Shown here: positions 55,547 through 64,000 of the stretch, piece after piece
Layout: the number at the start of each line of letters is the position of its first letter
Position numbering within the stretch: position 1 is the first letter of the stretch
NCBI GenBank assembly: GCA_947643595.1
Contig: CANRWP010000010.1
Location: 1-64,000, forward strand
DNA: 64,000 nt
Source of the DNA: an uncultured bacterium
Lineage (GTDB): Bacteria; Bacillota; Clostridia; Lachnospirales; Lachnospiraceae
Reading direction: 5' to 3'
Notes under the pieces: model-generated
The model's database searches: none
What the model was told of the DNA's origin: nothing
Seen by the model: only the letters and a program-made list of their open reading frames with translations
Made by a program: the position numbers and the translations under genes

Positions 55547-56810
55547 ATGGGGATTCTTATGGAACGAATTGCAGCGCAAAAACTGATGGAATGGAATAAC
55601 AGTAAACGCAGAAAACCTTTAATCATATGGGGTGCAAGACAGGTGGGGAAAACCTATCTTGTCAAAGATATTTTCGCAGAAACTTGCTATAAAGACAGCT
55701 ATATCTATATTGACTGTAAAGTGGAGGATGAAATCAGCAATTTCTGTTCAAAAACAGCAGATTCCGGTTATTGCCACTGGTTTGATGGTGCGTATTAAGA
55801 TTCAGAGAGAAACGCATAAACGGGGTGTCGGAAGTAACAGCGAATTTTTGTTTCCGGTGGGGAAGATAAATCAGGTCACAGTTTATCCAATGACTTTTGA
55901 TGAGTTTCTGATGAACAGCAACAGACTGTTGTATGATACGGTAAAAAAGGTATATGAAAACAGGACACCTCTTGATGCGGAGTTTAACGGGCTTGCTATG
56001 GAACAGATTTATAAATATCTGCTTGTGGGCGGTATGCCTGAGGTGGTAGATGCCTGCATCAATGAGGGCAATCTTTTTGAGGCCAGGGAAATTCTTGGGG
56101 AGCTGTATGACAACTATCTTTCCGATATGGAGCTGTATCAGGCAAGTCAGGAGGCGGTTTTGCAGTCCCGCACGCTGTTTTCCAATATTTATAAAGAACT
56201 CAATAAGGAGTCCAAAAACTTTTCACCGGGGCTTATTGAAGAGAAGAGCAAGACAAGAGATTTTGCCACTTCGATCCAGTGGCTTACCATGGCACATGTC
56301 ATAAATCAGTCATTCCAGTTAAAAGAGCATATCACGATGCCGCTGATACCGGATAATGAGAGCCATTTCTGTCTGTTTTTCGGCGATATAGGCATGTTTT
56401 CTTATCAAAGCGGAATTAACGCCGCTTCGTTTATATCAAGCGAGAGAGAAAATATGCTTTCCGGTATTTTCTTTGAAAATTTTGTGGCGGGAGAATTGAC
56501 TGCAAAAGGCCATAAGCTGTTTTACTGGAGAGAGAAGGCGTCGGCAAAGATTGAATTTATCGTTGAATCAAATAATGAATTGTATCCGATCGATGTGAAA
56601 AAGGGCAGGGGAACGCTTAATTCTCTTGAAAAATTTTCAGCTCATAACAGGTTTAAGTATGTTATAAAGGTTTCCAGGAACAATTACGGTTTCAATAAGG
56701 AACAAAGAATAATGACTATACCGTTTTATTTTTTCCCGTTTGTGGCCAGAGATCTTGCGGAGGGGAAGATGGAGAAAAATTCTTGTCTTACACCTTCTTT
56801 TAAAGTATAA
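55547..56810 (+). pseudogene. ATP-binding protein (AAA_14/DUF4143-like) with internal deletion and frameshift
   Basis: Walker A PLIIWGARQVGKTYLV in 55547-55798 frame; downstream PVIATGLMVRIKIQRETHKRG...DUF4143-like C-terminus in the 55632-56810 frame; expected Walker B segment absent. Confidence 0.82.
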
Positions 56811-56864
56811 TTGCCCTAAAGCAATACAGATGCAGAAAAAAGGAAAGAATAAAAGGAGAAAAAG

Positions 56865-58295
56865 ATGGGAGACAAAAAATTAGTGGAAGCGATCACCTCC
56901 ATGGAGGAGGATTTCGCGCAGTGGTATACAGACGTCGTGAAGAAGGCGGAACTGATCGATTATACGAGCGTCAAGGGCTGTATGGTGATCCGTCCGGCGG
57001 GATACGCGATCTGGGAACTGATCCAGAAGCAGCTCGACGATATGTTCAAGGAGACGGGAGTGCAGAACGCTTATCTGCCCATGTTCATCCCGGAGAGCCT
57101 TCTGCAGAAGGAGAAAGACCATGTGGAGGGATTTGCGCCGGAGGTGGCGTGGGTAACGCACGGCGGGCAGCAGGAGCTGCAGGAAAGACTCTGTGTGCGC
57201 CCCACATCCGAGACGTTGTTCTGTGATTACTATAAAAATGTGGTGCAGTCCTACCGGGACCTGCCGCAGGTATTGAACCAGTGGTGTTCCGTCGTGCGTT
57301 GGGAGAAGGAGACGAGGCCTTTCCTTCGCAGCCGCGAGTTTTTGTGGCAGGAGGGGCACACGGCGCATGCGACGGCGGAGGATGCGGAGGCAAGAACGCT
57401 GCAGATGCTCCATGTCTATGCGGAATTTCTGGAGAAGGTGCTGGCGATCCCCGTGATCAAAGGGCAGAAGACGGAGAAGGAGCGTTTCGCGGGAGCGGTG
57501 GCTACCTATACGGTGGAGGCGCTGATGCACGACGGAAAGGCATTGCAGTCCGGGACGAGCCATAATTTCGGGGACGGCTTTGCGCAGGCGTTCGGTATTC
57601 AGTTTACGGATAAAGATAACAAGTTAAAATATGTACACCAGACGTCCTGGGGCGTGTCCACCCGTATGATCGGCGGACTGATCATGGTGCACAGCGATAA
57701 TTCGGGGCTGGTATTGCCTCCCAGGGTTGCGCCGGTTCAGGTGGCGATCATTCCGATCCAGCAGAGGAAGGAAGGCGTGCTGGAGAAAGCCGCGGAGTTA
57801 AAAGAGATGTTGAAGGACTTCCGCGTGAAGGTGGATGACAGCGATAAGAGCCCGGGATGGAAGTTCTCCGAGCAGGAGATGCGTGGAATTCCTCTGCGCA
57901 TCGAGGTGGGACCGAAGGATATCGAGGCAGGAAAGTGTGTGATCTGCCGCCGCGATACGAGAGATAAGATGGAAGTGCCGTTCGGGGAACTTGCCGGAAA
58001 GGTGAGAGAGCTGCTCGAGAAGATGCAGAGGGAGATGCTGGAGCGCGCGAGGGCTCACAGGGATTCTCATACTTATGTCGCGAAGGACTATGAGGAGTTT
58101 AAGCAGATCTTTGGTGAGAAGGCAGGTTTTGTGAAAGCCATGTGGTGCGGATGTCAGGACTGCGAGGATAAGATCAAGGAAGAATTGTCTGTGACCAGCA
58201 GATGTATGCCTTTTGAACAGGAACAGTTGTCGGATGTGTGCGTCTGCTGCGGCAAACCCGCGAAGAAGATGGTTTACTGGGGCAGGGCCTATTAA
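56865..58295 (+). CDS. proS: Prolyl-tRNA synthetase (archaeal/eukaryote-type short form)
   Basis: [73 protein letters not shown]-terminal zinc-binding-like domain. Confidence 0.96.
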   Translation: MGDKKLVEAITSMEEDFAQWYTDVVKKAELIDYTSVKGCMVIRPAGYAIWELIQKQLDDMFKETGVQNAYLPMFIPESLLQKEKDHVEGFAPEVAWVTHGGQQELQERLCVRPTSETLFCDYYKNVVQSYRDLPQVLNQWCSVVRWEKETRPFLRSREFLWQEGHTAHATAEDAEARTLQMLHVYAEFLEKVLAIPVIKGQKTEKERFAGAVATYTVEALMHDGKALQSGTSHNFGDGFAQAFGIQFTDKDNKLKYVHQTSWGVSTRMIGGLIMVHSDNSGLVLPPRVAPVQVAIIPIQQRKEGVLEKAAELKEMLKDFRVKVDDSDKSPGWKFSEQEMRGIPLRIEVGPKDIEAGKCVICRRDTRDKMEVPFGELAGKVRELLEKMQREMLERARAHRDSHTYVAKDYEEFKQIFGEKAGFVKAMWCGCQDCEDKIKEELSVTSRCMPFEQEQLSDVCVCCGKPAKKMVYWGRAY

Positions 58296-58316
58296 GTCCG
58301 GCCTGTCAAATAAAAT

Positions 58317-59669
58317 ATGAAAAAAGATATAAAAATTACTTTGCCTGAACAGGTAACATTTATTATCAATACACTGAACGGAGCGGGCTTTGAGGCTTAT
58401 GCGGTGGGCGGCTGTGTGCGGGATTCGATCATGGGGCGGGTGCCCGATGACTGGGATATCACCACATCCGCCGATCCGCAGCAGGTAAAAAAGCTGTTTC
58501 GGCGTACCATAGATACCGGCATTCAGCACGGGACCGTGACGGTGATGCTGCAGAAAACGGGATATGAGGTGACGACCTATCGGATCGACGGAGAGTACGA
58601 GGACAACAGGCATCCAAAAAATGTTGTGTTTACCAAATCTCTGGAGGAAGATCTGAAGCGCCGGGACTTTACGGTGAACGCGATGGCATATCATCCGGCG
58701 CAGGGCCTGATGGATCTCTTTGACGGCATCGGCGATATGGAGAGAAAGCTCATCCGCTGTGTAGGGGATGCGCAGGAGAGATTTTCGGAGGATGCCCTGC
58801 GCATAATGCGGGGCGTGCGCTTTTCAGCGCAGTTTGGCTATGAGATAGAGGAGCAGACGAAAAAGGCGGCCTGTAAGCTGGCGGGAAATTTAGAAGACGT
58901 CAGCGCGGAGCGGATCAGGGTGGAGCTGGTAAAACTGCTGGTCTCCCCGCATCCGGATTATCTGCGCAGGGCGTATGAACTGGGAATCACAAAGGTCTTT
59001 CTGCCGGAGTTTGATCTCTGTATGGAGACAGAGCAGAATAATCCCCATCACTGTTACAATGTCGGTGAGCACACTTTGCAGGCGATGAGGGCTGTCGGAG
59101 CCGACAGGGTGCTGCGGCTTGCCATGCTTTTGCATGATATCGGAAAGCCGCTGACGAAAACGACGGATGAAACAGGAAAAGATCACTTTAAAAAACATGC
59201 AAAGGAGAGCACAAGACTGGCAGAAGATATTTTGCGCAGGCTGAAGTTTGACAATGATACGATAAAAAAAGTCTGTCGTCTGGTGGAGTTCCACGACTGG
59301 TCCATCGACCTGGAGGAGAATGTGAAGATTTCCACGGTGCGTCGGCTGATCGCGAAGATCGGGGATGACGCGTTTCCGGACATGTTTGAGGTAAATCGGG
59401 CGGATCTTCTCGCGCAGAGCGAATATTTCCGGACAGAAAAGCTGGCAAAGCAGGAGCGGCTGGAGGAGATGTATCGGGAGATAAAGGAGAAGAAAGACTG
59501 CTTATCCCTGAGAGATCTGGCGGTGAGCGGAAAAGATCTTCTGGAAAAGGGACTGAAGCCAGGAAGGGAACTGGGAGAAATATTACAGAGAATGTTGACG
59601 GATGTTTTGGGAGATCCGACACATAATAAAAAAGAGTATTTATTAGAAAATTTGGACCAATATTTATAA
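58317..59669 (+). CDS. cca: CCA tRNA nucleotidyltransferase with HD domain
   Basis: AYAVGGCVRDSIMGRVPDDWDITTSADP; RRDFTVNAMAY; LRIMRGVRFSAQFGYEIE; HD motif LLHDIGKP. Confidence 0.95.
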   Translation: MKKDIKITLPEQVTFIINTLNGAGFEAYAVGGCVRDSIMGRVPDDWDITTSADPQQVKKLFRRTIDTGIQHGTVTVMLQKTGYEVTTYRIDGEYEDNRHPKNVVFTKSLEEDLKRRDFTVNAMAYHPAQGLMDLFDGIGDMERKLIRCVGDAQERFSEDALRIMRGVRFSAQFGYEIEEQTKKAACKLAGNLEDVSAERIRVELVKLLVSPHPDYLRRAYELGITKVFLPEFDLCMETEQNNPHHCYNVGEHTLQAMRAVGADRVLRLAMLLHDIGKPLTKTTDETGKDHFKKHAKESTRLAEDILRRLKFDNDTIKKVCRLVEFHDWSIDLEENVKISTVRRLIAKIGDDAFPDMFEVNRADLLAQSEYFRTEKLAKQERLEEMYREIKEKKDCLSLRDLAVSGKDLLEKGLKPGRELGEILQRMLTDVLGDPTHNKKEYLLENLDQYL

Positions 59670-59683
59670 CATACTTCGCCTTT

Positions 59684-60724
59684 TTGTTTCATAAGATAGG
59701 TTATGAACAATTTCAGGAGGCTTGCATTGTGAAACCGAAGGCAGTAAATGTGTTGGAGAGGTATGACCTGGAAGTGCTTCGTACCTGGAAGGTGCGGGGC
59801 GCTATTCTTTGTGAGAGTGACAAAGGGCTTTTTATTTTAAAAGAATGTAACAGCAGTAAGGAGAAACTTCTGCTTCAGGACGCATTTCTGGCCTTTTTAA
59901 GAGAGAGGGGGTTTCTGCAGGCGGAGGAACTTTTCAGAAACAGGGACGGAGAGCTGCTGAGCCGGGACGTGGACGGTACGGGCTATATTGTGAAAACCTA
60001 TGTGGAGGGCAGAGAATGCAGTATCGGAGGGAGCAGAGAGGCTCTTTCGGACGGCTGTACCGCTATGCGGACACTGGCGAGACTGCACAGGCTGAGCGGC
60101 GATTTTATGGATTCTTTCGATGAGGAAGAGAGGAGAGTGCCTCTTGTTCTCCAGGAATTTGAAAAGCATAACCGGGAGTTGAAAAAAGTGAAGCGCTTTC
60201 TGAAAGAAAAAAGTCAGAAAAGTGATTTTGAGCATTTCCTGCAGCGGCATTACGATCTGTTCCTGGAGCAGGCGGTGACTGTCCTGGAGGAGCTGAAAAG
60301 AGAAACCGTGGGAGATGTATATCAAATTCTGTGCCATGGCGATTTCCAGTATCACAATGTATTGTTTTGCGGGAGCGATGTGCGGCTGATGAATTTTGAA
60401 AAGTGTGTCCGGGATGACAGGAGCAGGGATATCTATCACTTCAGTCGGAAAATGCTGGAAAAGAGTGACTGGCAGGCGGAGGTCGGGGAGGCTTTGCTCA
60501 ACGCTTATGAGAGGGAGTTGAAACTTACGCCGGAGGATGGCAGATGGCTCTATTACCGTTTCAGCTATCCGGAAAAATTCTGGAAGATAGTGAATTATTA
60601 TTATAACAGAGGAAAAGCTTTTATCCCTGATAAAAACAGAGAAAAGCTGGAGGTGCTTTTGGAGCAGGAGGCACGCAGAAAGAATTTTATCAGAAGTGTG
60701 ATCGGGGAAAGGTTCATGGTATAA
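59684..60724 (+). CDS. CotS-family spore-coat/aminoglycoside-phosphotransferase-like protein
   Basis: ILCHGDFQYHNVLFCGSDVRLMNFEKCVRDDRSRDIYHFSRKM; start possibly internal (GTG 59729). Confidence 0.82.
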   Translation: MFHKIGYEQFQEACIVKPKAVNVLERYDLEVLRTWKVRGAILCESDKGLFILKECNSSKEKLLLQDAFLAFLRERGFLQAEELFRNRDGELLSRDVDGTGYIVKTYVEGRECSIGGSREALSDGCTAMRTLARLHRLSGDFMDSFDEEERRVPLVLQEFEKHNRELKKVKRFLKEKSQKSDFEHFLQRHYDLFLEQAVTVLEELKRETVGDVYQILCHGDFQYHNVLFCGSDVRLMNFEKCVRDDRSRDIYHFSRKMLEKSDWQAEVGEALLNAYERELKLTPEDGRWLYYRFSYPEKFWKIVNYYYNRGKAFIPDKNREKLEVLLEQEARRKNFIRSVIGERFMV

Positions 60725-60775
60725 GCAGCGCGCATAAAGTATATATTCACGGAGAGAAGGCGCGAAAGGAGCAGA

Positions 60776-62260
60776 ATGGTGAAGAGACGAAGGAGAAAAC
60801 AGACAGCAGCAGGAATAGCGGTACTATTTTGCCTGCTGTTTTTGATGTCCTGTGGTCGTCAGGATAAAAATGGGGAGGAACAAAACGATACCGGGTTTGT
60901 GGCGGCGGATAAGGGGATCTTTGACTCGGCGGATACCGCCGTGGTGGCGCAGATCGATATGGATGAAAAGAATATCACGCTGAAAAATATGGAGAAAAAG
61001 CGTCAGTATACGCTGGGCTACGACGGAACGACTTTTTTTTACGACAAGTACGGCAAGGTCATTTCTGTCACCCAGCTGCAGAAAGGCGAAGTGGTCGATA
61101 TCACTTTCTTTAAAGAGAGAAAGCGCTTAAACACGCTGCAGATTTCAGGTGACGCCTGGGTTCACAAAAACATGGACGAGTACAAGCTGGACGAGGAAAA
61201 GTTTCAGGCTGAGGTGGGATCTGCCGTCTACGCTTATTCGGAGGATACGGTCGTCATAGCGGACGAGAAGCAGGGGGAGCTGATCGACATCAACCCTGTC
61301 GATATTCTGACATTCCGCGGCGTCGGATCGGATGTCTACAGCATTGTGGTGGAGAAAGGGCACGGCTATGTCCGGCTGAAAAACGAGGAATATTTCTATG
61401 ACGGCTGGATCGAGATCGGGAAGAAGACGATCCAGAGGGTGACGGAGAATATGCTGCTGACCGTGCCGGAGGGAAAGCACCAGGTCATCATCAGCAATAA
61501 GGGGACAAGCGGTGTAAAACAGATCGAGATACGCAGGAATATGGAGCTGGAGCTGGATGTGGGGGATCTGAAAGGCGAAGATCCCAAATACGGAACGGTG
61601 GTGTTTACGATCACGCCGGAGGATGCGACGCTCTACCTGGACGGGGATAAGACGGAGTACGGCTCGCCGGTGAGACTGGAGTACGGCATACATCAGATGA
61701 TCGTGATGGCGGACGGCTATGAGACGATAAGCCAGTATCTGAAAGTGGGGCAGGAATCAGCCGGTATCGAGGTGACCATGAAGGCGGATGCTTCCGACAG
61801 CGATGTCTCCGGCAACGATGTGTCAGGGAATGATGTGCTTTCCGACAGCGAGATACTGGAGGAAGTGAACCGGATCCTGAATGAGAGGGGTTACAGCGGC
61901 ATCACATCCTCGGATCTGGCGGGAAATAACAACAGCCAGAACGGGACTGCGGCGGATGGAAACAACAATAATACGGGGACGGACAACTCCGGAGCCGGCA
62001 ATGCGGGAAACGGCCAGACAAACACGCCGGTGACGAGTACGCTCTCCTACTATGTGACGGTGGACGCGCCGGTCGGAGTGGAGGTCTATCTGGACGGAAA
62101 CTATATCGGGATCGCGCCCTGCAGTTTCAAGAAAGATACGGGATCCCATACGCTCACACTGCGCAAGACAGGGTATGTGGCGAAATCCTACACGATACAG
62201 ATGGATGAAGAAGAGAAAAACGTGAGCTATTCGTTTTTGGATTTAGTGGAGATGGATTAG
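60776..62260 (+). CDS. PEGA-domain lipoprotein-like protein
   Basis: N-terminal TM/lipobox-like FLMSCG; two PEGA-like domains (TPEDATLYLDGDKTEYGSPVRLEYGIHQMIVMADGYET; APVGVEVYLDGNYIGIAPCSFKKDTGSHTLTLRKTGY) joined by low-complexity linker. Confidence 0.9.
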   Translation: MVKRRRRKQTAAGIAVLFCLLFLMSCGRQDKNGEEQNDTGFVAADKGIFDSADTAVVAQIDMDEKNITLKNMEKKRQYTLGYDGTTFFYDKYGKVISVTQLQKGEVVDITFFKERKRLNTLQISGDAWVHKNMDEYKLDEEKFQAEVGSAVYAYSEDTVVIADEKQGELIDINPVDILTFRGVGSDVYSIVVEKGHGYVRLKNEEYFYDGWIEIGKKTIQRVTENMLLTVPEGKHQVIISNKGTSGVKQIEIRRNMELELDVGDLKGEDPKYGTVVFTITPEDATLYLDGDKTEYGSPVRLEYGIHQMIVMADGYETISQYLKVGQESAGIEVTMKADASDSDVSGNDVSGNDVLSDSEILEEVNRILNERGYSGITSSDLAGNNNSQNGTAADGNNNNTGTDNSGAGNAGNGQTNTPVTSTLSYYVTVDAPVGVEVYLDGNYIGIAPCSFKKDTGSHTLTLRKTGYVAKSYTIQMDEEEKNVSYSFLDLVEMD

Positions 62261-62977
62261 ATGAGTGACAAATACCGATTTGAAGATTTTGTAGAGATCA
62301 TAGAAAAACTTCGGGCGAAGGACGGCTGCCCCTGGGACAGAGAGCAGACCCACGACAGTCTGCGCCCCTGCATGATGGAGGAAGCAGCGGAGTTCGTCAG
62401 CTCGATTCGGATCTACCACGAGAGCGGCAGCGCGGAAAATATGCGGGAGGAGCTCGGAGATATTCTGCTGCAGGTGGTAATGCACAGTGTGATCGCGGAG
62501 GAAGAAGGGCTTTTTACGATGAAGGATGTGGTGGAGGAAGTCTCGGAAAAGATGATCAGACGGCATCCCCATATTTTCGGGACCGCGCAGGCGGACACCT
62601 CGGAGCAGGTGCTGCAAAACTGGGATGAGATCAAGAAAAAGGAGAAGGAGGGGAAGAGCTGGATCGCCTCGCCGCTTCGGGAGATCCCGGGCGAGCTTCC
62701 CTCCCTGACAAGGGGTCCGAAGGTCTTAAAGAAGATAGACAAGCTGTATGAGAAGGCGCCCTCCAGAGAGGAGACTTCGGACAGACTGCTCACGGCGGCG
62801 AGGGAACTCTCCGCCTGCGGGGAAGAGACGGAAAAAGGGCAGGTAGAAAAATGGCTTGGAGACGCGCTTCTCGCCCTGTGTGAGATCGCCAGAAGAGAGA
62901 AGATCCCGGCGGAACAGGTGCTGATGGACAGGATAGAAGAGCTGATAGAGGAAAAGGAAGGGGATCGGAAGATCTGA
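62261..62977 (+). CDS. mazG: MazG nucleoside triphosphate pyrophosphohydrolase
   Basis: VEIIEKLRAKDGCPWDREQTHDSLRPCMMEEAAEFVSSIR...EELGDILLQVVMHSVIAEEEGLF; overlaps PEGA gene end. Confidence 0.95.
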   Translation: MSDKYRFEDFVEIIEKLRAKDGCPWDREQTHDSLRPCMMEEAAEFVSSIRIYHESGSAENMREELGDILLQVVMHSVIAEEEGLFTMKDVVEEVSEKMIRRHPHIFGTAQADTSEQVLQNWDEIKKKEKEGKSWIASPLREIPGELPSLTRGPKVLKKIDKLYEKAPSREETSDRLLTAARELSACGEETEKGQVEKWLGDALLALCEIARREKIPAEQVLMDRIEELIEEKEGDRKI

Positions 62978-63061
62978 GGAGAAAATAGAAGATAACCAAA
63001 GAATATTTTATTGTAACCTGAGAGATAAAAAGATATAATATTCAAAAAGGAGGAGGAATGT

Positions 63062-63919
63062 ATGGAGTATAGAAAGCTGACGGACAGTTTTGTGATGCGT
63101 AACGGAAAGACGATCCCCTGTATCGGCTACGGGACTTACAAGACGTCTGAGGAGGAGGTTTACGACGCGGTGATCGCAGCCATAAAGGCGGGATATCGCC
63201 ATATCGATACGGCGGCTTTTTACAAAAATGAAGCTGGAGTCGGCAGAGCGGTCAGAGAGTGCGGCGTTCCAAGGGAAGAGATTTTTGTGACGAGCAAGGT
63301 CTGGAATACGGACAGAGGATATGAAAACACAAAGAAGGCCTTCGCGGAGAGCATGGAACGGCTCGGGCTTGAATACATGGATCTGTATCTGATCCACTGG
63401 CCCGCGAATAAAAAACAGTTCGGGGACGAGGCGAAAAAGATCAATGCGGAGACATGGAGAGCGCTGGAAGAGCTGTATGCGGAGGGAAAAGTAAGGGCGA
63501 TCGGCCTCAGCAATTTCCTGCCCCATCATATCGAAGAGCTGATGGAGGGAGCGAAGGTGAAACCGATGGTGGACCAGATCGAATTTCATCCGGGCTGGGC
63601 ACAGCTGGAAGTCAGCGAGTATTGCCTGAAAAATGACATTGTGGTGGAGGCGTGGAGTCCTCTGGGAAGAAAAGACGCGCTGGACAATGAGGTGCTGAGA
63701 GAGATCGGGGCTAAATACAGAAAGAGCGCCGCCCAGATCTGTGTCCGCTGGGTCATGCAGCACGGCATCCTGCCGCTGCCGAAGACGGTAAACCCGGGAC
63801 GTATGGCGGAGAACGCGGACGTCTTCGATTTTGAACTGACGGCGGAGGAGATGAGGACTATCGATGAGCTGAAAAATCTGGGCGGCCAGTGCGCGCTGCC
63901 GGATGAGGTGGATTTTTAG
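63062..63919 (+). CDS. Aldo/keto reductase
   Basis: CIGYGTYKTSEEEVYDAVIAAIKAGYRHIDTAAFYKNEAGVGRAVRE; YMDLYLIHWP; AIGLSNFLPHHIEEL. Confidence 0.96.
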   Translation: MEYRKLTDSFVMRNGKTIPCIGYGTYKTSEEEVYDAVIAAIKAGYRHIDTAAFYKNEAGVGRAVRECGVPREEIFVTSKVWNTDRGYENTKKAFAESMERLGLEYMDLYLIHWPANKKQFGDEAKKINAETWRALEELYAEGKVRAIGLSNFLPHHIEELMEGAKVKPMVDQIEFHPGWAQLEVSEYCLKNDIVVEAWSPLGRKDALDNEVLREIGAKYRKSAAQICVRWVMQHGILPLPKTVNPGRMAENADVFDFELTAEEMRTIDELKNLGGQCALPDEVDF

Positions 63920-63948
63920 GGTAAAACAAAAAAGAATGGAGGGTGAAA

Positions 63949-64000
63949 ATGAAAGAGAAACTACGGAAGAAATTTGCGGAACTGTTTGGAGATGCGGAGG
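63949..64000 (+). CDS. 5' end of an ORF cut by the window edge; possibly galactokinase
   Basis: Strong RBS GGAGGGTGAAA and MKEKLRKKFAELFGDAE; resembles Gram-positive GalK N-termini, but only 17 codons are visible. Confidence 0.4.
   Translation, partial: MKEKLRKKFAELFGDAE

Noticed and set aside
56811-56864. Possible T-box riboswitch upstream of proS
   Set aside because: Only about 54 bp separate the ATPase pseudogene from proS and there is no T-box sequence or terminator hairpin.
1-64000. CRISPR arrays, rRNA and tRNA genes
   Set aside because: No regularly spaced repeats and no recognisable rRNA/tRNA sequence was seen by eye; a tRNAscan-SE/Infernal run would be needed to exclude them formally.

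Overview
The window looks like a Firmicutes (Lachnospiraceae-like) chromosomal segment; the taxon is inferred from gene content only. From left to right it contains: (1) a mobile-element remnant (orphan MobC plus hairpins) abutting a 5'-truncated, frameshifted cation/proton antiporter; (2) trmB followed by a ten-gene Mrp/Mbh-like membrane antiporter operon with four NuoL/M/N-type subunits and no visible hydrogenase or dehydrogenase genes; (3) an XRE regulator, a small membrane protein, a lipid kinase, and a convergent L,D-transpeptidase; (4) a PerR / reverse rubrerythrin / rubredoxin oxidative-stress cluster, where the rubredoxin is missing from the ORF track; (5) a two-component system; (6) an AraC/GH5/GPH/GH42/GH43 glycan-utilisation locus; (7) a two-domain rhamnose-mutarotase-like protein divergent from a YesN/YesM + sugar ABC + unassigned (alpha/alpha)-barrel-like protein + GH112 phosphorylase locus; (8) RluA and an O-antigen-ligase-like protein; (9) a malic enzyme / LDH2-type dehydrogenase / TRAP / two DapA-like aldolases / FadR-type regulator cluster preceded by a perfect 10-bp inverted-repeat operator candidate; (10) a degraded alpha-galactoside ABC locus in which a deletion fuses a permease to the C-terminus of a GH36 alpha-galactosidase, flanked by an intact and a broken ATPase/nuclease-family gene; (11) housekeeping genes (proS, cca, CotS-like, PEGA protein, mazG, aldo/keto reductase) and the start of a further ORF, possibly galK. 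No CRISPR array, rRNA or tRNA gene was recognised. The strongest candidates for new biology are the GH112 + unassigned 640-aa protein + split-site mutarotase locus, the TRAP/double-DapA catabolic cluster with its operator, and the four-antiporter-subunit Mrp-like complex. All product calls come from reading protein motifs; no database search was run.
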